This document shows positions 1-5,983 of a stretch of DNA of 6,008 nt, piece by piece. This DNA is from Eubacteriales bacterium. GTDB taxonomy: Bacteria > Bacillota_A > Clostridia > Lachnospirales > Lachnospiraceae. Below the pieces are notes generated by a model, which was not told the origin of the DNA, made no database searches, and was given only the letters and a program-made list of their open reading frames with translations. The number at the start of each line of letters is the position of its first letter. Within the stretch, counting starts at the first letter, position 1. The stretch covers positions 1 through 6,008 of the forward strand of contig JAUNAE010000238.1 of assembly GCA_030527765.1 (NCBI GenBank). The letters are read 5' to 3'. The translations under genes were made by a program, and so were the position numbers.

Positions 1-387
1 CCAACTCCACCCGATCACTTAACATCGGATGATACAGCTGACGAATGGAACGGAGAACAAGGTCTATACAATCCACAGGACGAAGTTCCAAGCATTGAGA
101 TTCCTGGCATCGTGTCTCTTGTGTTTGAGCCGGATAAAACGAAGCAGAAAGTCAATTTCTACAATCCCAAAGTCAATGACTGCCTATTCCGCATGACTTT
201 GTATGCTGATGATAAACAGTATTGGCAATCTGGATATGTAGAACCCGGTAAAGGTTTCTATGAAATCGAACTAACTGAACCAATTCCAGTCGGCTCTTAC
301 GAAGCCTATTTACTATATGAATGTTTCAAAGAAGATGGAACAGTCCTAAATGGAGCGCATGTAAACTTCAATCTGACAGTGAAATGA
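1..387 (+). CDS. Hypothetical protein, C-terminal part (gene starts before the window)
   Basis: The reading frame is open from base 1 to the TGA at 385-387, giving 128 residues; there is no start with a ribosome binding site near the GTG at 112, so the visible part is the 3' end of a longer gene. The first ~37 residues are polar and rich in Asp, Glu, Pro and Gly (PTPPDHL...DEWNGEQGLYNPQDE), like a linker. After IEIPGIVSLVFEPD comes a compact, beta-rich domain with NFYNPKVNDCLFRMTLYAD, a central VEPGKGFYEIEL stretch, and an end with YECFKEDGTVLNGAHVNFNLTV. It resembles domains in extracellular or membrane-anchored proteins found near small secreted proteins on clostridial mobile elements; that resemblance is from memory and the function is unknown. 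It probably shares a transcript with the secreted protein that starts 10 bases downstream. No anchor motif or membrane segment is visible in this part. Confidence 0.75.
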   Translation, partial: PTPPDHLTSDDTADEWNGEQGLYNPQDEVPSIEIPGIVSLVFEPDKTKQKVNFYNPKVNDCLFRMTLYADDKQYWQSGYVEPGKGFYEIELTEPIPVGSYEAYLLYECFKEDGTVLNGAHVNFNLTVK

Positions 388-391
388 GGTG
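386..391 (+). promoter_or_regulatory. Ribosome binding site GAGGTG that fixes the start at 398
   Basis: GAGGTG lies 6 bases before the ATG at 398-400 and overlaps the stop codon of the preceding gene. The in-frame GTG at 389 is part of this Shine-Dalgarno sequence itself, so the ATG at 398 is the better start. The position suggests translational coupling of the two plus-strand genes. Confidence 0.8.
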
Positions 392-397
392 CTTTTA

Positions 398-856
398 ATG
401 AAAAAATCTATTATGGCAGCAGTCATGGCTATGATGCTTTTTGCAACATCACTCACAGCCTATGCAGAAGAAATAACCGTTTATGATGGAGAAATGGCAA
501 ATATCCCTGTTGAATACACAGCAGAAAGCCATTACTCTGTTACTATTCCAGAGAAAATCAATTTGAATGATTCTTCATTCAGTATGACCTTCTATGCTAA
601 TATTGCAGACAATGAAGCTATTAATGTATCTATCGGAGCTACCAGCATCGAGCTTTCAAGTGCTTCTGGAAAAACCGCATCCGGAATATTCCAGAATGCC
701 GATGGTTCTTCTATAGAAGCATATGCTCCATTAATCCAGTATAGAAATGGCAATAACAGCATTCAGAGCTTTGCATATGCATTTGTTGGTCAGGATATCC
801 CAGCTGGCAAATGGTCAGGCTCTATGAATTTCTATTTTGATTTAGTTTCTGAATAA
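398..856 (+). CDS. Small secreted protein with signal peptide, function unknown
   Basis: This 152-residue protein begins with a textbook Sec signal peptide: MKKS, a hydrophobic core (AAVMAMMLFATSLTA) and a probable signal peptidase I site at AYA|EE, after residue 23. The mature part (~129 residues) is Ser-, Ala- and Asn-rich with alternating beta-strand-like patterns (YSVTIPEKINL, FSMTFYANIAD, INVSIGATSIELSS, GSMNFYFDLVSE), contains no cysteine, and has no LPXTG motif or C-terminal membrane anchor. It looks like a single beta-sandwich-type exported domain, as in many Firmicutes surface or matrix proteins with a YxVTIP segment. I do not recognise a named family. The start is set by GAGGTG at 386-391. 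It is the last gene of its unit, followed by a terminator. Both it and the upstream gene have a strand-rich, surface-protein character, so a shared extracellular role is plausible but inferred. Confidence 0.85.
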   Translation: MKKSIMAAVMAMMLFATSLTAYAEEITVYDGEMANIPVEYTAESHYSVTIPEKINLNDSSFSMTFYANIADNEAINVSIGATSIELSSASGKTASGIFQNADGSSIEAYAPLIQYRNGNNSIQSFAYAFVGQDIPAGKWSGSMNFYFDLVSE

Positions 857-878
857 TTAACTCCACACAAGAGATATC

Positions 879-913
879 GGCACTCACACGTTTTTGTATG
901 AGTGCCATTTTTT
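879..913 (+). terminator. Rho-independent terminator after the secreted-protein gene
   Basis: GGCACTCA (879-886) pairs perfectly with TGAGTGCC (899-906), possibly extended by an AC/GT pair across one mismatch, and is followed by A and six T residues (908-913). It lies 22 bases after the TAA of the plus-strand gene. The T run overlaps the stop codon of the convergent tniQ gene (912-914). On the minus strand the same hairpin lacks a good T run, so termination of the tns transcript there would be weaker. Confidence 0.88.
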
Positions 914-2327
914 ATAAAAGCTGGAGAATGGCAGCGGTTGTCTCTGCATCCGCATAGTCATTAACAAACTGTTTACAGCCTTGAAAATCCACATTTCTCA
1001 TATTCGTTATTTCCCGAATACGTCTCCAGCAAACCGGAACACCATCTGAAAGCAACTTCTGATAAGCCCACACAACTTCTCTCGCCCAATACTGTTTTTG
1101 AGACTCTTTGTAGCTCATTATCTCAGCCTTACACATTGGCAGCTTATCTAATCTTTTTTCCGGTAGATTCATCATTTTTTTCACCGCTTGCATTGTCACT
1201 TTATGTGGACGCCCTCCATCACCCTTATATATTTTTAAACAATTAATTTTAACTTCTGGCAGCAGCTCCTTATCCATCTGCTCCCATGCCAGACTGACCG
1301 CACCACATCTTTTCTGAATACGATTCTCTTTTTGATATTCCCTGATAACCGCATCCCCGATCTCTGCCACCATGTCATAGTCGTAACCAAATCTATCCGC
1401 AATCATCTGATAAATGTGATTTGTTGATTTATCTATTACTGTGGGAGAGATAATATCTTTCACCGATATTCCCTCAAACAATGCCAGCTGACAGATATCA
1501 AAACAACGAGTCACATCCCCATTAAAAATCTTTTGCAGCTGTGGCAAGGGCAAAAGCATATACTCTGGGATATCTTTGTAAAAAGCTCTGTAATCTTCAA
1601 ATATCTTTGAGATATACTTTTGCAGCTTTGATTCTGATTTATAATCATTCGATAATTGCTGTCGTAAATACTTGCCTATTTCCACGTTCGCATTAATATC
1701 TATCCGGCTATGGAATACCTCTGTCACATATCTGGCAAGCTGTAATTCTCTATCCGAATCGCAATATAAAATCTCTGAATCATAAGGAACAATACTTTCG
1801 GCAGCAGTCAGCTGTGGCTTTTCTTTTCTACGCATCAATACATCACTGTTCTGCAAAAAGCACTTATGCTTTGCACAAATACGAAGTCCTTTGATTTGAT
1901 GGATTCTATGCCAGTAGGTTTCCCCATATTGTTTTCTATCTTCGGCAGCACATATAGGACAGTACCTAAGATATCTTTGATTATCGCTGGTTCGATATTC
2001 CAAATTTATGATGGATTTCAGATTTCCTTCTTGCTCCATCAGTGAATGCATTGCCAGACGCTTTTTCTCAGCAGACACAAACCTTGCGTAATATGGGAAC
2101 ATGGTATGCTTCTCAATAACTGCTTCTATGTTTTTCGTTCTTGTAAGCAAACCATATGCTTCCTCTGTCATTTGATTAAGAAATTCAATATCCGGTTTCG
2201 TATGTTTCCATTTGTAAATCATCTCAGCAGTATAGATATATGCCAGAGAGCCTGATTTCACATGATATCTGGAAAGCAAACTGTACACCAATTCATCATC
2301 ATAAAATTCTGGAAAGTAAATAATCAT
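912..2327 (-). CDS. tniQ: TniQ/TnsD-family target-selection protein of a Tn7-like transposon
   Basis: This 471-residue protein would choose the insertion site and pass it to the TnsC ATPase. The N-terminus (YFPEFYDDELVYSLLSRYHVKSG, residues 4-26) matches the family's opening pattern of FP..y..El.yS...R.h..sG, which also supports this start. A zinc-finger-like cluster follows at 123-154: C123-P-I-C126, then H140 or H143, C151 and H154 (CPIC...YWHRIHQIKGLRICAKH), typical of TniQ. The remaining ~310 residues are long and mostly helical, ending in a basic segment around 416-455 (WAYQKLLSDGVPVCWRRIREITN) that may be a winged helix for DNA binding. The length is closer to TnsD (about 500 residues) than to the short TniQ proteins of CRISPR-associated transposons, which suggests direct DNA recognition; this is inference. 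The start codon overlaps the tnsC stop in an ATGA (2324-2327), preceded by AGGTGA with a 7-base spacer. It is the last gene of the operon. Confidence 0.9.
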   Translation of the reverse strand: MIIYFPEFYDDELVYSLLSRYHVKSGSLAYIYTAEMIYKWKHTKPDIEFLNQMTEEAYGLLTRTKNIEAVIEKHTMFPYYARFVSAEKKRLAMHSLMEQEGNLKSIINLEYRTSDNQRYLRYCPICAAEDRKQYGETYWHRIHQIKGLRICAKHKCFLQNSDVLMRRKEKPQLTAAESIVPYDSEILYCDSDRELQLARYVTEVFHSRIDINANVEIGKYLRQQLSNDYKSESKLQKYISKIFEDYRAFYKDIPEYMLLPLPQLQKIFNGDVTRCFDICQLALFEGISVKDIISPTVIDKSTNHIYQMIADRFGYDYDMVAEIGDAVIREYQKENRIQKRCGAVSLAWEQMDKELLPEVKINCLKIYKGDGGRPHKVTMQAVKKMMNLPEKRLDKLPMCKAEIMSYKESQKQYWAREVVWAYQKLLSDGVPVCWRRIREITNMRNVDFQGCKQFVNDYADAETTAAILQLL

Positions 2328-3565
2328 ACGGAAATCACCTCTATCATGTGATGAGTCTTTAAAAGAGATATCATATCCAACGATTCCTCTTTTGCTTTGG
2401 CTGCCAATGCTGCAATCGTAAAATCAATATCCACTTCTGATTCCTCCCGATCACTGACAATTTCTTTTGGGGCAGCAGTTGTACTTTGCTTTAACGGCTT
2501 ATGTGATGCTTCCAGATAACCATGCAGTAATGACAACCTTTTTCTATAGGCTTCATCCATCACTGCTAAATCCAGTGTTTCTTTTCCGGATAATATCGCT
2601 ATTTCCTGTGCATCATGTATCAGAGAAACTACCACAGAAATGACTCCAGCTGAATGCTCATACAACCATGCCACAATGCCATCTGTTATCTCTGTTGGAT
2701 TTTTTAAAAATTGATATTTAAAAAGGATACGGCATGTCTCGTAAAAATCATCACCATATTCCATTGCCCCATAGGACAATCCCAAAGAACGTCTTGCAAG
2801 CTGCATTGCCTGTTCAAAAAAGACTGCACTTTCCGGTGTACCTACCATACAAATAGATATGCCACTATTATTGATAAGCTGAGTCAGCATACCAACCAGT
2901 GATTTCCCTTGTTTGCTGTTGACCACATTTTGAATCTCATCAACAATCAGAAGTCCTATGTGGTTTAGTGCCACCTGACTGACAGAACCAATCAGCATAT
3001 CTGTAGTTGCCCTTGCCCTGACAGCATTGGAATAGAAATTACTCTCCAGCACCTCATCAACTTTTCGTAGTATTTCAAGCAGCAGTCCTTTTACTGATGA
3101 ATCAAACGGACACTGTACCACCATTACCGGAATAATCATTGTATGTGGATGATTCACTTCAATCACCTGATTCCCAGCTATCAGCTCTATGGCTCTGGAA
3201 ATGGCAGAGGACTTACCAATACCGGATGCACCAATGATTGTAAAGGAATCGGAACCACCCATGATACCTGTATAGTTCTGATTCAATATGGCTTTACGAT
3301 TCTCATTCTGCTGCTGAATAGCCAGTCTTGTTCCTTTTTTCTGCAAGGAACGGAGCAATGCCAGATATAGCTTGCTGTATATTTCCAATGACATTTGTGA
3401 TGGAATATAAACTCTATATACGTCAGCCAATGCCATCAAACGAATAGCTGCATTTTCAGATAAAACAGATACGTCATAATCCGGAAGAACCATAAGGGCT
3501 TCTATCAAATCACTTCCAGCCAGCATCTCCGGCATAGCTTTTACGATTTCCGACAGCTTATTCAT
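2324..3565 (-). CDS. tnsC: TnsC-like AAA+ ATPase, transposition regulator
   Basis: TnsC proteins use ATP to assemble on target DNA, link the TniQ-bound target to the TnsAB transposase, and control target immunity. This 413-residue product (numbered from the ATG at 3565) has a Walker A loop GASGIGKSS at 112-120, a Walker B LLIVDE at 205-210 with D209/E210, and a sensor-1-like strand ICMVGTPES at 238-246 followed by an arginine pair (ARRSLG). This order and the DEIQN after Walker B are typical of TnsC/TniB/IstB-type AAA+ proteins. The N-terminal ~105 residues are helical and may bind partners. The C-terminal ~60 residues are a charged linker (TTAAPKEIVSDREESEVD) and a short helix, a region that in Tn7 TnsC contacts TnsA. 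The ATG overlaps the tnsB stop (ATGAATAA, 3558-3565) and has GGTGA 5 bases upstream. A GTG at 3574 is an alternative start that adds three residues. Confidence 0.92.
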   Translation of the reverse strand: MNKLSEIVKAMPEMLAGSDLIEALMVLPDYDVSVLSENAAIRLMALADVYRVYIPSQMSLEIYSKLYLALLRSLQKKGTRLAIQQQNENRKAILNQNYTGIMGGSDSFTIIGASGIGKSSAISRAIELIAGNQVIEVNHPHTMIIPVMVVQCPFDSSVKGLLLEILRKVDEVLESNFYSNAVRARATTDMLIGSVSQVALNHIGLLIVDEIQNVVNSKQGKSLVGMLTQLINNSGISICMVGTPESAVFFEQAMQLARRSLGLSYGAMEYGDDFYETCRILFKYQFLKNPTEITDGIVAWLYEHSAGVISVVVSLIHDAQEIAILSGKETLDLAVMDEAYRKRLSLLHGYLEASHKPLKQSTTAAPKEIVSDREESEVDIDFTIAALAAKAKEESLDMISLLKTHHMIEVISV

Positions 3566-5384
3566 GATTCTCACCGCCCTTCATAAAATCTGTATGAGTT
3601 TTATTTTGCTCACGTTTTCTTGTATTTCTGATGTCCTTTATGTTCGTATCTGAGCCTGTAGAAGCCTTATTTGCTATGGTTTGAATATGCTTTGCAAGAT
3701 TTATCTGGGCTTGCAGATTGTCACTCACAACGCCTTTTACAATGCTTTTCTGACCGCTCTGTAGCTGTTCAACACCCTCTAACGACTTACCTTTGTATCT
3801 GGATTCTATCAGCTGAAATGCAACATATTCACCGTTTTCTATCAGCCACACCGTATTCACATCATCCGGATTATAAGCAACAGTGGCAGCAGTCCCTTTT
3901 AAATAATGCTCTGTATATCCATCGCAATGATATCTCATCTTATTAACACGTAAACCGAAACGGCTGAATTTCCCTTTGGCTCTTGGAAGCAATGTAAGAA
4001 TCATTTTTTTGCTGCTTACTTCTATCAAATCGCACCCGATCTCCGCCGATCCCCATGTAAAAATGTCTGCTGCATATGGTTTGATTTCTGCTGTCACCAT
4101 TGCATCTGTATATGGATAGTTTTCGATAATACGCTCTGAATTATAGTAGACGATGCATCTTAAAATTATTTTTTCAAAATCATCCATAGTCAGACAGGCA
4201 TCTTTACGATAGTCATGCGCTCCACGCTCCTGATAATCAGGCTCAATAACACCCTTGCCTTTTAGCAGTGGTTTAAAGGTATCTTGAATCAAATCAAAGA
4301 ACTTCTCCACCGACCCCTTTAATTCCGGACGATATGCCGGAAGATTGATAATCGTCACACCCAGTTCAGATATCTGTTCAAAATTCTCAGATTTATATTC
4401 CGAACCCATATCTGTCACCAATGTCCCCGGCAATTTATCGCTGTTCCAATTGGTTTCCGAAATCAGGATTCCGAACTTCTTACACCATGCCACCTTATCT
4501 GCTATGACATTCAGCATCAGATTCCTGAGACTATAAACGCCACCTTCCCAAAGAAGAGAGTAGCCCATACACAAACTGCTATATGCATCAATGCAAGCCA
4601 CAAGAATCGGTCTGCCAACAACATTCCCAGCATCATCCACAAGGTAAATATCACAGATAGTCGCATCCAGCATACCGATACCAACATTAGAAGCAAATTC
4701 TTGAATGCCATCACCCAGAAGAGGACGATTATTTCTCTGGTAGTTCTTCAATCCATCTCTGGATATATAAAATGTCTGCATATTTTTATGTTTGCGGTAA
4801 AAATACTTGAACTGATGAATAGTTGGATGCTCCGACAGCAGAACCCCGGATGCATCACAATACTTTTCTTTCAGCATCAAAGTATAAGCAGTATGCAAAC
4901 TATTTTTATTCTTGTTATAGAAGAACTTATTTAACGCCCACCTCATATTTTTCTCATCAGCAGTCAGCTCATGCTCATCATTTCTTTGCTTTGGAGCCAA
5001 TGCTGCCATATTCTGATAAACCAAATACAGGCATAGTGTTTTTCTTATCGTCTGTTTTCCCACATTCAGTTCTTTGGATATGGCATCTATCAGAATAGAA
5101 CGTTGTTTCTCATCTCCGATAAATGGCAGCAGTCCGGCAATCATCGTGTAATGCTTATGCATGTAAATTATGCTTCCGGCATCCATAGTCTCGGTATCTA
5201 GGAGCTGCATAGAAGTTAAAATTAATAATTCAATTTCTGTACACTCCTGATAACCGTCTGTGGCAGCAGAATCCACCCACCGGGGCATAGTTCTTTTGAT
5301 GCAATCAATAACCAGCATTGCTTCACCCTTAACACATAACACCCGAAGAACATTATCATCTTTCTTCAAAATCTTATTCTTCAT
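3558..5384 (-). CDS. tnsB: TnsB-like DDE transposase of a Tn7-like transposon
   Basis: TnsB binds the transposon ends, cuts the 3' strands and joins them to the target. This 608-residue protein has the full family layout. A helix-turn-helix region lies at about 99-130 (IDAISKELNVGKQTIRKTLCLY), followed by a second DNA-binding segment near 187-201 (HPTIHQFKYFYRKH). The RNase H-fold core follows with D240 (GMLDATICDIYLV), D325 (LVTDMGSEY) and E360 (LKGSVEKFFD), a complete DDE triad with 34 residues between the last two. The GRPILVACIDAYSS strand and the YRPELKGSVEKFF motif are strongly TnsB/TniA-like. A beta-barrel-like domain spans about 440-530 (LLPRAKGKFSRFGLRVNKMRY). The charged C-terminal tail may be the TnsC-contact hook known in Tn7 and CAST systems (inference). 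The start overlaps the tnsA end by 11 bases; its Shine-Dalgarno (GGTGG) is weak, which fits translational coupling. Confidence 0.94.
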   Translation of the reverse strand: MKNKILKKDDNVLRVLCVKGEAMLVIDCIKRTMPRWVDSAATDGYQECTEIELLILTSMQLLDTETMDAGSIIYMHKHYTMIAGLLPFIGDEKQRSILIDAISKELNVGKQTIRKTLCLYLVYQNMAALAPKQRNDEHELTADEKNMRWALNKFFYNKNKNSLHTAYTLMLKEKYCDASGVLLSEHPTIHQFKYFYRKHKNMQTFYISRDGLKNYQRNNRPLLGDGIQEFASNVGIGMLDATICDIYLVDDAGNVVGRPILVACIDAYSSLCMGYSLLWEGGVYSLRNLMLNVIADKVAWCKKFGILISETNWNSDKLPGTLVTDMGSEYKSENFEQISELGVTIINLPAYRPELKGSVEKFFDLIQDTFKPLLKGKGVIEPDYQERGAHDYRKDACLTMDDFEKIILRCIVYYNSERIIENYPYTDAMVTAEIKPYAADIFTWGSAEIGCDLIEVSSKKMILTLLPRAKGKFSRFGLRVNKMRYHCDGYTEHYLKGTAATVAYNPDDVNTVWLIENGEYVAFQLIESRYKGKSLEGVEQLQSGQKSIVKGVVSDNLQAQINLAKHIQTIANKASTGSDTNIKDIRNTRKREQNKTHTDFMKGGENHE

Positions 5385-5718
5385 TCGTTACCACCATCCA
5401 ATCTGTCACACCTCTGCGAAGCCAATATTCTCTGGATGCATCCAGCAATTTTACTGTCATTGGTTTCATCAGAAACTTTCGGGAAACACATTCACGAACC
5501 AGCAAATCACCATCTGACTTCACACAGACAAAATCAGAAGTATAGGCTCCCAATTCCAATCCATCCAACAAAACATTACAGCGGATTTCGCTGATATTCT
5601 CGTTGGCTTGCAGAACATCCGCATAGACGTTCTGAATCTCATCATACGTCCGGCATACCTCCGGACATTTGGCAAGCTGTCTCTTTTCACATCTGCCCTT
5701 GTAACCTTTCTTACGCAT
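5374..5718 (-). CDS. tnsA: TnsA-like endonuclease subunit, minimal form with atypical active site
   Basis: In Tn7, TnsA cuts the 5' strands at the transposon ends and so allows cut-and-paste movement. This 114-residue protein is basic at the N-terminus (MRKKGYKGRCEKR) and then follows the TnsA nuclease pattern: a helix TYDEIQNVYADVLQANENISEIR, a strand LGAYTSDFVCV with D62, a strand LLVREC with E76, and the family-like end SREYWLRRGVTDWMVVT. It is less than half the length of E. coli TnsA (273 residues) and lacks its C-terminal winged-helix domain. The lysine expected two residues after the E/Q of the last motif is V78 (E76-C77-V78), and the position matching the first catalytic Glu seems to be Q29, with E27 nearby. 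Activity is therefore uncertain. The assignment rests on the motif pattern and on its place directly before tnsB. The start is chosen by AAGAGG 6 bases upstream. Confidence 0.78.
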   Translation of the reverse strand: MRKKGYKGRCEKRQLAKCPEVCRTYDEIQNVYADVLQANENISEIRCNVLLDGLELGAYTSDFVCVKSDGDLLVRECVSRKFLMKPMTVKLLDASREYWLRRGVTDWMVVTNEE

Positions 5719-5722
5719 AGCG

Positions 5723-5730
5723 CACCTCTT
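5723..5730 (-). promoter_or_regulatory. Ribosome binding site of tnsA (AAGAGGTG)
   Basis: On the minus strand AAGAGGTG ends 4 bases before the ATG at 5718-5716, with the AAGAGG core 6 bases away. It is the strongest Shine-Dalgarno sequence near this frame. It argues against the in-frame upstream ATG at 5808, whose extra 30 codons would be read through the repeat region. Confidence 0.8.
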
Positions 5731-5754
5731 TTCTGCATTCTTATCAAAACCAGC

Positions 5755-5909
5755 TCCCCAAAAACATTCCCAAATCGAAAAATATCTTCCCAAAAATGAT
5801 TTTCCCATTTTTGAAACTTCCCAAAAACGGATTTCTGGGAACTGCCATACATGCGAAAAAGCCTTATTTTAAGCCACATTTCGCTATATCTGCCATTTTC
5901 CCAAAAACG
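5755..5909 (-). repeat. Array of TTTTTGGGAA motifs (TTCCCAAAAA on the plus strand), candidate TnsB-binding transposon end
   Basis: Copies on the plus strand start at 5755 (TCCCCAAAAAC), 5767 (TTCCCAAATCG), 5787 (TTCCCAAAAATG), 5802 (TTCCCATTTTTG), 5818 (TTCCCAAAAACG) and 5898 (TTCCCAAAAACG). One copy is inverted at 5832-5841 (TTTCTGGGAA). Starts of the inner copies are 12, 20, 15 and 16 bases apart, and the last is 80 bases away. Close-packed sites beside tnsA are what the Tn7 right end shows, where TnsB binds overlapping ~22-base sites; assigning these repeats to TnsB is inference. They could instead be operators controlling tnsA transcription, or serve both roles as in Tn7. Confidence 0.6.
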
Positions 5910-5912
5910 CCT

Positions 5913-5942
5913 TTTTTATTTTTCTCTATGTTGCGGTGTAAA
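5913..5942 (-). promoter_or_regulatory. Weak candidate promoter for the tns operon
   Basis: On the minus strand TTTACA (5942-5937) and TAAAAA (5918-5913) are 18 bases apart and could serve as -35 and -10 elements. The transcript would have a leader of about 190 bases carrying the TTTTTGGGAA repeats before tnsA. The -10 element matches the consensus at only four of six positions, and no clearly better sigma-70-type pair was seen between 5719 and 6008. Confidence 0.22.
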
Positions 5943-5983
5943 CTCCGATATTCTCTGATAAAGTCCGTATAATGGTGTAAATT
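5935..5983. repeat. Three degenerate GTAAA boxes at 19-20 base spacing
   Basis: GGTGTAAACT (5935-5944) recurs as GGTGTAAATT (5974-5983), 39 bases apart. A third, weaker copy, GATAAAGTCCG (5957-5967), sits midway, and its AGTCCGTATA resembles the ACTCCGATA after the first copy. The TAAA cores begin at 5939, 5959 and 5978. The spacing is near two helical turns and close to the length of a TnsB site, but the sequence differs from the TTCCCAAAAA array. These may be outer end sites, regulatory boxes or chance AT-rich similarity. Confidence 0.4.

Larger units (their letters stand above)
912..5983 (-). mobile_element. Tn7-like transposon, partial: core tnsABC-tniQ operon with candidate right end
   Basis: All four core functions of a Tn7-like element are intact and in canonical order, with tnsA outermost and overlaps of 11, 8 and 4 bases between successive genes. 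No frameshift or internal stop is seen, so the operon appears complete. No TnsE-like gene, second TniQ, Cas gene or CRISPR array is in the window. The boundaries given are those of the supported content only: the right terminus is at or beyond the repeats upstream of tnsA, and the left end plus any cargo lies below base 912, possibly before base 1. Confidence 0.82.

Noticed and set aside
112..387. GTG at 112 as the true start of the first gene
   Set aside because: The frame stays open back to base 1 with protein-like composition and there is no Shine-Dalgarno sequence before 112, so the gene most likely starts upstream of the window.
4543..4554. TTCCCAAAGAAG inside tnsB, similar to the end motif
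   Set aside because: It is an isolated, imperfect match within a conserved coding region and is not clustered with other copies.
1796..5272. Repeated GCAGCAGT-like octamers in tniQ, tnsC and tnsB (for example near 1801, 2473, 3067, 3888 and 5125)
   Set aside because: They fall in different reading frames inside coding sequence with no regular spacing and are common codon strings (CTG, GCT and GCC runs on the coding strand). There is no sign of a functional repeat.
5719..5808. N-terminal extension of tnsA to the in-frame ATG at 5808
   Set aside because: The extra 30 residues are encoded by the repeat array and do not resemble TnsA, while the ATG at 5718 has a strong AAGAGGTG and begins a typical basic N-terminus.
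5520..5879. A 119-codon minus-strand open frame running through the repeat region into tnsA
   Set aside because: Its 3' half is tnsA read in another frame and its 5' half is the TTTTTGGGAA repeats, which translate to Phe/Gly/Lys/Trp-rich text. It has no clear ribosome binding site.
5929..5946. TGTTGCGGTGTAAACTCC as a Tn7-type TGT terminus
   Set aside because: A TGT on the plus strand would mark an element running rightwards, opposite to the tns operon, and no partner end or target duplication can be seen.
5968..5973. TATAAT as a plus-strand promoter reading out of the window
   Set aside because: No -35-like hexamer lies 16-18 bases upstream (the sequence there is around CTCCGATA), and the region is A/T-rich with internal repeats.
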